Positions 35,323 through 45,126 of a stretch of 64,000 nt of DNA are shown here, piece by piece. The notes under the pieces are model-generated. The model was given only the letters and a program-made list of their open reading frames with translations, did no database searches and was not told the DNA's origin. The stretch's first letter is position 1; each line of letters opens with the position of its first letter. Both the position numbers and the translations under genes were made by a program. This stretch comes from Muribaculum intestinale. GTDB taxonomy: Bacteria; Bacteroidota; Bacteroidia; Bacteroidales; Muribaculaceae. The stretch is taken from contig NZ_CP021421.1 in assembly GCF_002201515.1 (NCBI RefSeq), positions 2,232,001 to 2,296,000 of the forward strand. Direction: 5' to 3'.

Positions 35323-37547
35323 TGATAAGCCGTTTCCGCGCCCCAATTATCGCCGGGGCGCTTATCGCCTCAGGCGTGCTTTCCGGCGCGGCGGCAAAAA
35401 AGCCCCAGGAGCCGGCAGGCGATCCCGTGGACTTCGTAAATCCCTTTATCGGCACCACCAACTTCGGCACCACCAACCCCGGTGCCGGAGTGCCCAACGG
35501 GCTGATGCGTGTCACCCCTTTCAACGTAATGGGGTCGGACACCAACCGCTACGACAAGGATGCACGCTGGTGGTCGACACCTTATGACAATACCAACTCG
35601 TTCTTCACCGGGTTTGCCCACGGAGCGTTAAGCGGAGTAGGGTGCCCCGACCTCGGCTCTCTGTTGCTTACCGCCACAACCGGCAAGCTTGATGTGGATT
35701 ACCATAACTATGGTACGGCATACTCCGACGAGCAGGCTGTGCCCGGATGGTATTCGCTCAATCTCGATGCTTACGGCATAAAGGCCGAGACAACCGCAAC
35801 GGCCCGTACGGCCCGCACGAGATTCACATTCCCTGCCGGAGAGGGCAACATCCTGCTCAATCTCGGAGAGGGACTTACCAACGAATCCGGAGCCACCTTG
35901 CGTCGTGTCAGCCCTACTGAAATACGCGGATCAAAACTCCTCGGTACATTCTGTTATACCGCTGACCAGGCAGTATTTCCGGTCTACTTTGTAATGCGTA
36001 TCAGCCGCGTGCCCTCCAGCCAGGGAATGTGGAAGAAGCAGCGCCCCGGAGCTGAATGGGAGGCCGAATGGAACAAGGATCAGGGCAAATACAAGCTCTA
36101 TCCCGGTTATTCCAAGGTTATGTCGGGCGACGATATCGGTGTATGGTACAGCTACGATGGCATGACAGCAGGGGAGACTGTCGAGGTATCAATGGCCATA
36201 TCCTACGTAAGCGAGGAGGGCGCTCTGCGCAATCTTGAGGCAGAACAGCCTGCCGGCACTACATTCGATGATATCCGCGCCTCGGCACGCCGTATGTGGA
36301 ACGACGATCTGTCGCGTATATCTGTCGAAGGAGGTTCGCTCCGCGACAAGGTGGTGTTCTACACCGGTCTTTATCATGCGCTTATCCATCCCAACATCCT
36401 TCAGGATGTCGACGGCGCATATCCGGTGATGGAGAGCGACAGTATTGCGTATGTGCCCGAAGGCCACAACCGCTACACTGTGTTTTCTCTTTGGGACACA
36501 TACCGCAATCTCCACCAGTTGCTGACACTCGTATATCCCGAGCGCCAGACCGATATGCTCAATACGATGCTTGCCATGTATCGTGAGCATGGCTGGTTGC
36601 CAAAGTGGGAACTGTATGGCCGCGAGACATATACTATGGAGGGCGACCCGTCGATATCGGTTATCGCCGATTCGTATCTCCGTGGTCTGCGCGGATTTGA
36701 CACCGACCTCGCGTGGGAGGCTATGCTGCGCGGAGCTACTGCTCCCGGGGCCGAGAACCTTATGCGCCCCGATGCTGACGACTACTTCAGCCTGGGATAT
36801 GTGCCTTTGCGCGAGCAGTACGACAACTCGGTGAGCCACGCTCTCGAATATTACACAGCCGACTATGCCCTCAGCCGCTTCGCCGCAGCTACAGGACGGG
36901 CCGATTCCACCCTGTTTGCCGAGCGTGCGGCCGGATGGCACAACTACTTCGATCCAGAACTCGGTGTGCTTCGTCCGCGTTTGTCCGACGGTTCGTTCCT
37001 CACACCGTTCAATCCCCGCCAGGGAGAAAACTTTGAGCCTTCGCCCGGATTTCATGAAGGGAACTCGTGGAACTATACCTTCGCCATTCCCCACGATGTA
37101 GAGGGAATGATTAAGGCCCATGGCGGCGAAAAGGAGTTTGTTAAGAGACTCCAGGCCGTATTCGACAACGGACTTTATGACCCCGCCAACGAGCCCGACA
37201 TCATCTATCCTTATCTCTTCTCCCGCATAAAAGGAGAGGAATGGCGTACACACCGTATTGTAGGTGAACTGCTCGACAAATATTTCACCACAGCTCCCGA
37301 CGGTATCCCCGGCAATGAGGACTGCGGTACTATGTCGGCATGGGCCATATGGTCTATGATGGGTATGTATCCCGACACCCCCGGTGATCCGGCGTTTACT
37401 CTTACCGTGCCACGTTTTGACAAGATTACCGTGAAACTTGACCCGGAGATATGGGGAAAGAATTACCTCGAAATCAAACGACGTAATGCCAAGGCCCACT
37501 CAGGGCGTATATCTCACGACGAGATGCTCCGCCGTTATGGCAAATGA
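35319..37547 (+). CDS. GH92 alpha-mannosidase, secreted
   Basis: The 742-residue enzyme has a signal peptide (cleavage near GAAA, residue 26), the start motif [20 protein letters not shown], an N-terminal beta-sandwich to about residue 250, and an (alpha/alpha)6 barrel. Diagnostic motifs are [30 protein letters not shown] and the calcium/catalytic loop [14 protein letters not shown]92 enzymes trim alpha-mannose (often alpha-1,2) from N-glycans and use calcium. The signal peptide indicates a periplasmic location. It overlaps the GH130 gene and ends at a strong terminator. Confidence 0.95.
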   Translation: MMISRFRAPIIAGALIASGVLSGAAAKKPQEPAGDPVDFVNPFIGTTNFGTTNPGAGVPNGLMRVTPFNVMGSDTNRYDKDARWWSTPYDNTNSFFTGFAHGALSGVGCPDLGSLLLTATTGKLDVDYHNYGTAYSDEQAVPGWYSLNLDAYGIKAETTATARTARTRFTFPAGEGNILLNLGEGLTNESGATLRRVSPTEIRGSKLLGTFCYTADQAVFPVYFVMRISRVPSSQGMWKKQRPGAEWEAEWNKDQGKYKLYPGYSKVMSGDDIGVWYSYDGMTAGETVEVSMAISYVSEEGALRNLEAEQPAGTTFDDIRASARRMWNDDLSRISVEGGSLRDKVVFYTGLYHALIHPNILQDVDGAYPVMESDSIAYVPEGHNRYTVFSLWDTYRNLHQLLTLVYPERQTDMLNTMLAMYREHGWLPKWELYGRETYTMEGDPSISVIADSYLRGLRGFDTDLAWEAMLRGATAPGAENLMRPDADDYFSLGYVPLREQYDNSVSHALEYYTADYALSRFAAATGRADSTLFAERAAGWHNYFDPELGVLRPRLSDGSFLTPFNPRQGENFEPSPGFHEGNSWNYTFAIPHDVEGMIKAHGGEKEFVKRLQAVFDNGLYDPANEPDIIYPYLFSRIKGEEWRTHRIVGELLDKYFTTAPDGIPGNEDCGTMSAWAIWSMMGMYPDTPGDPAFTLTVPRFDKITVKLDPEIWGKNYLEIKRRNAKAHSGRISHDEMLRRYGK

Positions 37548-37603
37548 TATTTTTACGGAGGGTGTCATGAGCATCCCTCCACCGGCCGACTGATGCCGAC
37601 CCG

Positions 37604-37631
37604 GCGCCGCTGTCACAGCGGCGCTTTTTTT
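37604..37631 (+). terminator. Rho-independent terminator after GH92
   Basis: GCGCCGCTG (37604-37612), loop TCA, CAGCGGCGC (37616-37624), then seven T. A textbook terminator. Confidence 0.93.
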
Positions 37632-37841
37632 ATATACATGTGTGTAGTGATGCGTATTTCTTCGGATAACAGCATGCTGAGGTGGGTGTAGATGTGATAC
37701 ATTAGTAATGTTGCAGCATTTGCATATGAATTATTGCGATTTGTAGAAATATTGTAAAAGATGGAGATATCGTATGACGGATTGCAGTGGAGGGGAAAGT
37801 CAAAATATTATCTTCGTTAACATCTCTTAACAAAAAAAACT

Positions 37842-37872
37842 TTTGTTTGCATTTTTTGATTGCCTAACTTTG
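37842..37872 (+). promoter_or_regulatory. Promoter of the SusCD/GH18 operon
   Basis: TTTG at 37842-37845, a 19-base spacer and TAACTTTG at 37865-37872. The predicted start near 37877 leaves a leader of about 390 bases before susC. Confidence 0.7.
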
Positions 37873-38265
37873 TATCTGAAAAAATAGAAAAAGCAGTGTG
37901 AAATCAGCAGTTTAGGATTTGTTTATTGTCATTTCGGCTCTCTCCGGGTTGTGTATATTTAGCTAATTGTAGGTATTTAAACTTAAATATTGTAATACCT
38001 GATGCCGGAATAAAATCCTTAAATCTCTCTCCTTGCAAAAGCCTGTCCGGATGTATGATGCTTCATCGGCGTTAACATGATTTTGGCATTATAGCCTTTG
38101 GCTTTATTACATCTTCGACTTGCGACATGTAGTTCATTGTCATTGAACACAGATAACCATCATTGCCTTGATTGTATCGTACTCATTTTGCGGCACATAG
38201 AGGCAAAGACGATTATAAATGTAGTAGTTTTTTATTAATCCATTGTTAACCAGTGCCATGAATCT
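37873..38265 (+). promoter_or_regulatory. Long 5' leader of the SusCD operon
   Basis: No gene is seen in these 393 bases. GGTATT..AATACC arms at about 37970-38000 could form a stem in AU-rich sequence. Nothing resembles a known riboswitch. Long leaders before susC are compatible with post-transcriptional control or an antisense RNA, but no opposing promoter was confirmed. Confidence 0.45.
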
Positions 38266-41200
38266 ATGAATGTAGATTATGTAAAAGCAAGTTTATTGGC
38301 AGCGTCCGTGATAGCATGCGGACAGATGCTGAGTGCAGCACCCTCCAACGCTCCCGAGCCTCAGGCAGCAGTGGCATCGTCCACCGCCGGCACGGCTACA
38401 GGCGTGGTTCTCGATGAGGCAGGCGATCCGCTTATCGGCGTGTCTGTCTCAATCGAAGGTAAAGGTGCAGTTGGCGTTACCGACCTCGACGGCCGCTTCT
38501 CTGTAAAGGCCAAGCCGGGTCAGACGCTTAAATTCACTTATGTGGGTCTCGCGCCCGAAACAGTAAAGGTGCCCGCCGACGGACAGCCCGTTACAGTCGT
38601 ACTCAAGGAGGACTCCAAGCAGCTTTCAGAAGTTGTCGTTACCGCTCTCGGTATCAAGCGTGCCACCAAGTCTCTTACCTACAATGTGCAGGAGGTGAAA
38701 GCCTCTGAGCTCACTACTGTGAAGGATGCCAACTTTGTCAACTCTCTCGCAGGTAAGGTGGCCGGTCTTAATATCAACGCATCATCGTCGGGCCCCGGCG
38801 CATCTGCAAAGGTCGTTCTGCGTGGTTCCAAGTCGCTTTCCGGCAACAACAACGCTCTCTATGTGATTGACGGTATCCCTATGCCCAATCTTTCCGACCT
38901 CGATCAGCCTGAGGATAACTTCTCAGGTATGGGGCAGTCGGGCGACGGTGCTTCAATGATTAACCCCGAGGATATCGAGTCGATGTCGGTGCTCTCCGGT
39001 GCAGCCGCTTCCGCCCTCTATGGTAGCCAGGCCTCCAACGGTGTTATTCTTATTACAACAAAGAAAGGTAACACAAACGGACTTCGTGTCACCTACAGCA
39101 ACTCGACTCAGTTCTACCGCGCAATGGCTACTCCTGAGTTCCAGAATACTTATGGAGCAGCTCAGGGGGAGTTCGCAAGCTGGGGCGAGAAGCTGAACAC
39201 TCCCTCTGACTACGATCCTGTCGACTTCTTCCAGACCGGTTACAACGAGACAAATGCAGTGACCGTGTCTACGGGTAACGAGAAGAGCCAGACATTCCTC
39301 TCGCTCGCCGCCACCAATGCCGAAGGTATTGTCAAGAACAACACTCTGGACCGTTATAACTTTACTGTGCGCAACTCGACACAGCTTCTGAAGGACAAAC
39401 TGCGTCTTGACGTGAGTGCTTCATACATGAATGTGCGCGAGCAAAATATGGTGGCGCAAGGTCAGTACATGAACCCCATTGTGGCTACTTACCTTATGTC
39501 GCCCGGTTATGGCCTCGATCCTTATAAGAACTATGAGCGTTACGATGCCTCGCGTGGTTTCAAGGTACAGTACTGGCCTTGGGGTAATCAAGGTCTTGGT
39601 ATGCAGAACCCCTATTGGGTTACAAACCGCGACAAGTTTGTCAACCACAAGAACCGTTACATGATTACAGCCGGCCTTTATTGGGACAATGTGTTGGGTG
39701 TAAAGGGACTTGACCTCTCAGGACGTGCGAAAGTTGACGGCGCTGATGCTATTTATGAGAAAAAATACTCTGCCACAACCGACGCTATATTTGCCAATGA
39801 GTTTGGCGGTTATTACAAGAATGATGCTAATACCCGTCAGATATATGCCGACGTAATGGCCAAATATGACCGTAATTTCGATTTCCTTGCTCTGACCGCT
39901 GTAGCAGGTGCCTCAATTGAGGATACCCGTTATCGTATGTATGGCATCGGAGGCTCCCTTAACTCAGTAGCCAATAAGTTTACACTCTTGAACATAGATT
40001 ATTCTACCGCAAAGCCCGAACAGGAGAATCTTCGTCAGCAGGTACAGTCAGTATTCGGCACTCTTTCTCTTGGCTTCTGGAATAAGGTTTATCTTGATGT
40101 TACCGAGCGTGTAGAATGGAACTCCAATCTCGGTGGTGCCAACACCAACCACTATAGCTATCCTTCGGTAGGTGTGACCGGTATTCTTACCGACATCTTC
40201 CCGATGATTAAGAACGATGTACTCTCGTTCCTTAAGATTCGTGGCGCATACTCTGAGGTAGGTAATGCATTCATTGAATTTATACCTAACCAGACATATC
40301 CGTTCGAACTTGGTTCTCCGTCACCATCTACAACATATCCTAACCGTGACCTTGAGCCGGAGCGTACCAAATCATGGGAGGCCGGCCTTGAGGCTCGTCT
40401 GTGGATGGACAAGATTCGTCTTAACGTTTCATTTTATAAGACATCTACTTACAATCAGGTATTCAAGGCTCCTATGTCTTCGGGCTCAGGTTATGAAGCC
40501 GTATATCTCAATGGTGGCCAGGTCGACAATAAGGGTATCGAGCTTTCTCTCGGTATCAACCAGCCCCTCGGTCCGGTTGAGTGGACATCCAACTTCACCT
40601 ATACTCTTAACCGTAACAAGATTGTCAAGCTGCTTAAGCCCACTACACTTGCCAATGGCATCGTCGTTTCGCAGGATGTGCTCGATGTTGTAAGTCTCGG
40701 TAATGTCAAGAGCCGCCTCATTGAGGGTGGTTCAATCGGCGACCTTTATGTGACTGTGCTCAAGCGCGACGTACATGGCAATGTAATCGTGGATTATCAG
40801 GATAATACTGTATATAAAGACGATATGGCAGGCCCGAGAGGTGACGGCTGGGTATATGCCGGTAATGCAGAGCCCAAATACACTATGGGTTGGCGCAACG
40901 ACTTCTACTGGAATGGCTTCAGCCTCGGCTTCCTTATCAATGCCCGTATCGGTGGACGCGCTGTATCGATGACCCAGGCTTACATGGATGCCTATGGAAC
41001 ATCGCTTACTTCGGCTATCGCCCGCGATAACAACGGCATTATTATCAACGGCAACAAGATGCCAAACGCCCAGAAGTACATTCAGTTTGTAGGTAACAAC
41101 ATCGGTGAAAACTACGTTTACTCCGCTACCAACGTGCGTCTTGGCGAGCTAAACTTCGGCTACGACGTGCCCGTACATAAGTGGGTCAACTGGATGCAGG

Positions 41201-41364
41201 GTCTCAACGTTTCGTTCATCGGTCGTAACCTCTTCTTCTTCTACAAGAAAGCTCCTTTCGATCCTGAGCTTACCGGCTCTACCTCAATGGGTATGTCGGG
41301 TATGGACTACTTCATGCTCCCCTCCATGCGTCAGCTCGGTTTCTCAGTTAAAGTTACCTTCTAA
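38266..41364 (+). CDS. SusC-like TonB-dependent transporter
   Basis: The 1032-residue outer-membrane protein has a signal peptide (cleavage near SAAP, residue 25), an N-terminal carboxypeptidase-regulatory-like domain (ATGVVLDEAGDPLIGVSVSI to about 118), the TonB-box-like stretch KQLSEVVVTALG, a plug with VLRGSKSLSGNNNALYVIDG and SMSVLSGAAASALYGSQASNG, and a 22-strand barrel. Such proteins import large oligosaccharides with a SusD lid. Context (GH18, GH92, GH130) suggests N-glycan oligosaccharides. It is the first gene of a five-gene operon with gaps of 13 to 40 bases. Confidence 0.95.
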   Translation: MNVDYVKASLLAASVIACGQMLSAAPSNAPEPQAAVASSTAGTATGVVLDEAGDPLIGVSVSIEGKGAVGVTDLDGRFSVKAKPGQTLKFTYVGLAPETVKVPADGQPVTVVLKEDSKQLSEVVVTALGIKRATKSLTYNVQEVKASELTTVKDANFVNSLAGKVAGLNINASSSGPGASAKVVLRGSKSLSGNNNALYVIDGIPMPNLSDLDQPEDNFSGMGQSGDGASMINPEDIESMSVLSGAAASALYGSQASNGVILITTKKGNTNGLRVTYSNSTQFYRAMATPEFQNTYGAAQGEFASWGEKLNTPSDYDPVDFFQTGYNETNAVTVSTGNEKSQTFLSLAATNAEGIVKNNTLDRYNFTVRNSTQLLKDKLRLDVSASYMNVREQNMVAQGQYMNPIVATYLMSPGYGLDPYKNYERYDASRGFKVQYWPWGNQGLGMQNPYWVTNRDKFVNHKNRYMITAGLYWDNVLGVKGLDLSGRAKVDGADAIYEKKYSATTDAIFANEFGGYYKNDANTRQIYADVMAKYDRNFDFLALTAVAGASIEDTRYRMYGIGGSLNSVANKFTLLNIDYSTAKPEQENLRQQVQSVFGTLSLGFWNKVYLDVTERVEWNSNLGGANTNHYSYPSVGVTGILTDIFPMIKNDVLSFLKIRGAYSEVGNAFIEFIPNQTYPFELGSPSPSTTYPNRDLEPERTKSWEAGLEARLWMDKIRLNVSFYKTSTYNQVFKAPMSSGSGYEAVYLNGGQVDNKGIELSLGINQPLGPVEWTSNFTYTLNRNKIVKLLKPTTLANGIVVSQDVLDVVSLGNVKSRLIEGGSIGDLYVTVLKRDVHGNVIVDYQDNTVYKDDMAGPRGDGWVYAGNAEPKYTMGWRNDFYWNGFSLGFLINARIGGRAVSMTQAYMDAYGTSLTSAIARDNNGIIINGNKMPNAQKYIQFVGNNIGENYVYSATNVRLGELNFGYDVPVHKWVNWMQGLNVSFIGRNLFFFYKKAPFDPELTGSTSMGMSGMDYFMLPSMRQLGFSVKVTF

Positions 41365-41388
41365 TCCCTTCACACAGCAATTTATAAT

Positions 41389-42978
41389 ATGAAAAATAAA
41401 GTTTTTTCCGCAGTCCTTTGCAGTGTGTTGGCCGGAGGCGCACTCAGCTCCTGCACCGACTCCTTCCAGTCATGGAACACCAACCCCAATGAGGTGACTC
41501 CAGAGGAGATGATGTATGACAACCTCGCTACCGGCTCCAACTATGCCACCATGCAGCGCGGTGTCTACACCGTGGGCCTGGACAATGGCGGTACATATCA
41601 GATTACCCAGATGCTTACCGGCGATATCTTTGCCGGTTACTTCGCCGACCTCAAAGGCACATACAATATAGGCAACCTCCACCTCGACCACTATTTCATG
41701 GTCGATCACTGGTACAACATGCCATTCAATCTGGCATATACCCGTATCATGGAGCCTTATCGTCAGCTTTGCACCTATGCCGATGAAAATTCGGTCGACC
41801 GTGCCATGGCTACCGTTGTACGTGTATTCGGCATGCATCGTATCACTGACAAGTACGGCCCGATTATCTACTCTAAGTTCGGTACCGACGTACAGACCGG
41901 CTATGACTCGCAGAAAGATGTGTACAACTCATTCTTCGAAGAACTTGACCACGCTATCGAGGTGCTCGGCACATATGTCGATCAGAATCCCGGAAAGACA
42001 TATATGGCCCGCTATGACAATGTATACTCTGGAGATGTAGCCCGTTGGGTGAAATTTGCCAATACTTTGCGTCTGCGTCTGGCTATGCGCGTCAGCTATG
42101 TAGACCCGGCTCTTGCCACTGCTCAGGCTACTGCCGCAATCAACGAGGTTCACGGCCTTATGAGTTCTGTAGCAGATGACGCCATCCTGCATCAGGGCAA
42201 CGGCCTTACCTTTACAAATTCTCTTTGGGAGGTTACTCAGTCGTGGGCCGACCTCGGCATGAGCGCTACCGCCGACTGCTACCTCAACGGCTACAACGAC
42301 CCGCGCCTTGAGAAATATTATGTAAAGAATACCGAAGGTGTGTATCGCGGTGCCCGCAATGGCGTTGTCAATCCCCAGTCTGCTCTCCTGCAGACCAAGG
42401 TTTCTGCCGCCAATTTCAGCCAGAACAGCGACCAGCCTTGGATGAAGCATGCCGAGGCATACTTCCTTCAGGCTGAAGCCAAGCTGCGCCTTGGTGTCGG
42501 CAACGGCGATGTACAGAGTCTGTATGAAGAGGGTGTGCGTGCTTCGTTCTCAAGCGCAGGCGTAAACTCAGGCGTAGACTCCTATCTTGCAAGCACAGAT
42601 CTGCCCGTGGCTTCATGGGTCAATCCTCAGGGCGAGCGCTCGGTCGATGTATCGTCGATGCTTTCGCAGGTGACCCCTGCGTTCGATGCCACTGCATCGC
42701 AGGAGAAGCAACTTGAGCAGATTATCACCCAGAAGTGGATTGCACTCTATCCCGACGGACAGGAGGCTTGGAGCGAAATCCGCCGTACAGGTTACCCCGG
42801 CTGGGTGCGCATCGACAGCTATGCAAATACAAGCGAGGTTGTAAACAACGACATCATCCGTCGTCTGCGCTTCCCCTCTACCGAGTATTCCAACAATACC
42901 GCTAACGTGAGCGAGGCCGTACGTCTGCTCGGCGGTTCGGATATTGCAGGTACTCACCTATGGTGGGACGCTAAATAA
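41389..42978 (+). CDS. SusD/RagB-like surface glycan-binding lipoprotein
   Basis: The 529-residue lipoprotein has lipobox ALSSC (Cys 22) followed by TDSFQSWNTNPNEVT. TPR-like helices carry RLRLAMRVS and PWMKHAEAYFLQAEAKLR, and the C-terminal IITQKWIALYPDGQEAWSEIRRTGYP segment is typical of the SusD-like_2 group. It closes the SusC channel and captures glycan at the cell surface. It starts 24 bases after susC. Substrate is inferred from neighbours. Confidence 0.95.
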   Translation: MKNKVFSAVLCSVLAGGALSSCTDSFQSWNTNPNEVTPEEMMYDNLATGSNYATMQRGVYTVGLDNGGTYQITQMLTGDIFAGYFADLKGTYNIGNLHLDHYFMVDHWYNMPFNLAYTRIMEPYRQLCTYADENSVDRAMATVVRVFGMHRITDKYGPIIYSKFGTDVQTGYDSQKDVYNSFFEELDHAIEVLGTYVDQNPGKTYMARYDNVYSGDVARWVKFANTLRLRLAMRVSYVDPALATAQATAAINEVHGLMSSVADDAILHQGNGLTFTNSLWEVTQSWADLGMSATADCYLNGYNDPRLEKYYVKNTEGVYRGARNGVVNPQSALLQTKVSAANFSQNSDQPWMKHAEAYFLQAEAKLRLGVGNGDVQSLYEEGVRASFSSAGVNSGVDSYLASTDLPVASWVNPQGERSVDVSSMLSQVTPAFDATASQEKQLEQIITQKWIALYPDGQEAWSEIRRTGYPGWVRIDSYANTSEVVNNDIIRRLRFPSTEYSNNTANVSEAVRLLGGSDIAGTHLWWDAK

Positions 42979-43011
42979 TCATTATCCCGTTAATTTTACT
43001 CTGAAACTACA

Positions 43012-44097
43012 ATGAAATCATATAAATTCATTCTTCCCGTCCTCGCTCTCGGTGCTTTCGCTACATCATGCGACACCGATATCGAGACTGTACAGGATCA
43101 GGGCGGTAATGTGGTAGAGCCTGTCAATGTTTCCGAGCTTTACTATCAGAATCTCCGCGAATACAAGGCTACCGACCATGAGATTGCTTTCGGATGGTTC
43201 TCGAAGTATGGCGGTGCCTCTTCGATGGCTCTCCGTTTTGCCGGTCTGCCTGACTCAATCGACCTTGTTTCCCTCTGGGGCGGTATTCCCAAGGATCCGA
43301 TAGATATCTCGGAGATGCGTATGTGTCAGCAGAAGAAGGGCATCAAGTTTATGCCTGTAGATATCTGCCGTATCAATAAAGCCGATGTATCTCTTGACTT
43401 TAAGAAGCACTGGCTTGAGATTATGGACAAGGCCGAGTCAGGCGAACTTACCGGTGACGCTCTTGATGAGGCAAAGCATCAGGTAATGGTAGAAATGGGT
43501 CTCTACAATGTCGACCTCGTGTTCAACAACGACCTTGACGGCTTCGACATTGACTTTGAGCCGGAAGGCGATCCCGTACAGGGCGCTCTTTTCTACACAA
43601 TGCTCGACGAGATGGCCAAGTACCTCGGCCCGAATCCCAACATAACCAAGGAAGAACGCTACGCTCTTATCGAGGCCCGTTACGGTACTGCCGTTGCCCA
43701 GAAGCCCGGCAGCTGCGACAAGCTCCTCTGTATTGACGCTTATGGCCAGGACCCCGGTGCCGAACACTGCGCTCCGCTTATCAACTACTTCCTGTCACAG
43801 TCATATCATTCAATGATTTCACGCAATGCATATCCTCAGGAGAAGGTGGTTCACTGCGTGTCGGTGGGCGAGGGATGGAATGTTGATCCCGCTACCGGAG
43901 CCACCCCTCAGGTAGGCGACTTTAACACCAAGACCGGTCTCCTTTATGATTATGCACGTTGGAAACCAGCATCAGGTAAGAAGGGTGGTTTCGGTGGATT
44001 CATCATCAATGATGACTACAATATCTGCAACCTCAACCCGTATCCCTATGCACGTTTCCGCGACTGCATCCAGATATGTAATCCTGCCATCTATTAA
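43012..44097 (+). CDS. GH18 endo-beta-N-acetylglucosaminidase-like lipoprotein
   Basis: The 361-residue protein has a lipoprotein signal with lipobox FATSC (Cys 20). The GH18 catalytic motif DGFDIDFEPEGD (D-x-x-D-x-D-x-E) is complete. In Bacteroides, GH18 lipoproteins encoded just after susCD cleave the chitobiose core of N-glycans at the cell surface. Acidic residues soon after the lipid Cys (CDTDIE) are compatible with surface export. Intact catalytic residues argue for an active enzyme rather than a GH18-like binding protein. The exact glycan preference cannot be read. Confidence 0.9.
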   Translation: MKSYKFILPVLALGAFATSCDTDIETVQDQGGNVVEPVNVSELYYQNLREYKATDHEIAFGWFSKYGGASSMALRFAGLPDSIDLVSLWGGIPKDPIDISEMRMCQQKKGIKFMPVDICRINKADVSLDFKKHWLEIMDKAESGELTGDALDEAKHQVMVEMGLYNVDLVFNNDLDGFDIDFEPEGDPVQGALFYTMLDEMAKYLGPNPNITKEERYALIEARYGTAVAQKPGSCDKLLCIDAYGQDPGAEHCAPLINYFLSQSYHSMISRNAYPQEKVVHCVSVGEGWNVDPATGATPQVGDFNTKTGLLYDYARWKPASGKKGGFGGFIINDDYNICNLNPYPYARFRDCIQICNPAIY

Positions 44098-44110
44098 TTG
44101 ACCGAAGAAT

Positions 44111-45088
44111 ATGAAACTATATAAATTCTTTACAGCAATCGGAGTCATTGCTCTTACCGCAGGTTTTACTTCCTGCTCTGACGACGACGATGTTTACACC
44201 GATGGCTTCGGTGGAGTTGAAGGTCAGGTAGTGCTTGCTCCGACTTACAATGAATCCTACAAGTTCGTCAAGATACCCACAGGTGTTGTCACCCCAAATA
44301 TCACATGGAGTGTCGCTCCACGTTCGCGTGTACGTGCCGCCGAGGATCTCACTATGAAGTTTGAGATTGACAACTCTCTTATCGAAGCATACAATCTCGA
44401 GAACAATACTGAGTATGTAGCGCTTCCTGACGGAGTAGTCACTATGGCTGTGTCCGAGGCTACCATCACTCCCGGCAATACTTCCGCAGAAACTCCGGTT
44501 TCGCTCACTGTGACAGATGATGCCGCTCTTCTCGGCCGTCTTGAGGTCGGAGCGGAGTATATCGTGCCTGTACGCATGACTGCAGTCACTCAGGGTTCCG
44601 CCCGTATCGCTGTCAGCGCCACAAACGTCTCTTACATTACGTTTAATGTCTCTGAAGAGTTGATTAATAATAGCGGTAATCCGACCGGAACAATAGTACC
44701 TAAGGAAGACCGTGCTTCTTGGACAGGCACTCCGGGTGACGGTGCTTCAGAATGGAATACTTGGAATAATCCTATCCAGGAGAATGGTGGCTATAACTAT
44801 GGCAACTATCCTGCCGGTTCGAGCGTAACCTTTGATCTCGGCAAGGAGTACTCATTCGATGGCATCTACTCCTATCCTTTCTATGGTCAGAGCGTTTATG
44901 CACTGTTTAAGGCAAACTCTGAAATTTTCATCAGCTCCAACGGCAACGACTGGACTTCGCTCGGAGTACTCAGCAGTGCACGCACTACTGTCGCTCTCTA
45001 TGCGGCAGTGCAGGCACGCTATATAAAGGTTGTTCTTGGTGCCGGTAACCAGATTGCCACAACAGCTTTCTCAATCTATGAGAAATGA
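44111..45088 (+). CDS. Surface lipoprotein: DUF1735-like domain plus discoidin-like module
   Basis: The 325-residue protein has lipobox GFTSC followed at once by SDDDD, an acidic run of the kind that directs Bacteroidetes lipoproteins to the cell surface. An N-terminal DUF1735/BT_3987-type beta-domain (about 30-190) contains VAPRSRVRAAEDLTMKFEID and YNLENNTEYVALP. A C-terminal F5/8 type C-like domain (about 205-325) has SVTFDLGKEYSFDGIYSYPF and ARYIKVVL. It probably binds glycan next to SusD and the GH18 enzyme. It has no visible catalytic site. Confidence 0.85.
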   Translation: MKLYKFFTAIGVIALTAGFTSCSDDDDVYTDGFGGVEGQVVLAPTYNESYKFVKIPTGVVTPNITWSVAPRSRVRAAEDLTMKFEIDNSLIEAYNLENNTEYVALPDGVVTMAVSEATITPGNTSAETPVSLTVTDDAALLGRLEVGAEYIVPVRMTAVTQGSARIAVSATNVSYITFNVSEELINNSGNPTGTIVPKEDRASWTGTPGDGASEWNTWNNPIQENGGYNYGNYPAGSSVTFDLGKEYSFDGIYSYPFYGQSVYALFKANSEIFISSNGNDWTSLGVLSSARTTVALYAAVQARYIKVVLGAGNQIATTAFSIYEK

Positions 45089-45126
45089 GATTATTTGATG
45101 TATAAATGTCAAAACTCAATCAAAAA

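Noticed and set aside
36189..37499. 436-residue open frame antisense to the GH92 gene
   Set aside because: The GH92 frame has full family motifs through this region; the antisense frame is a shadow caused by codon bias.
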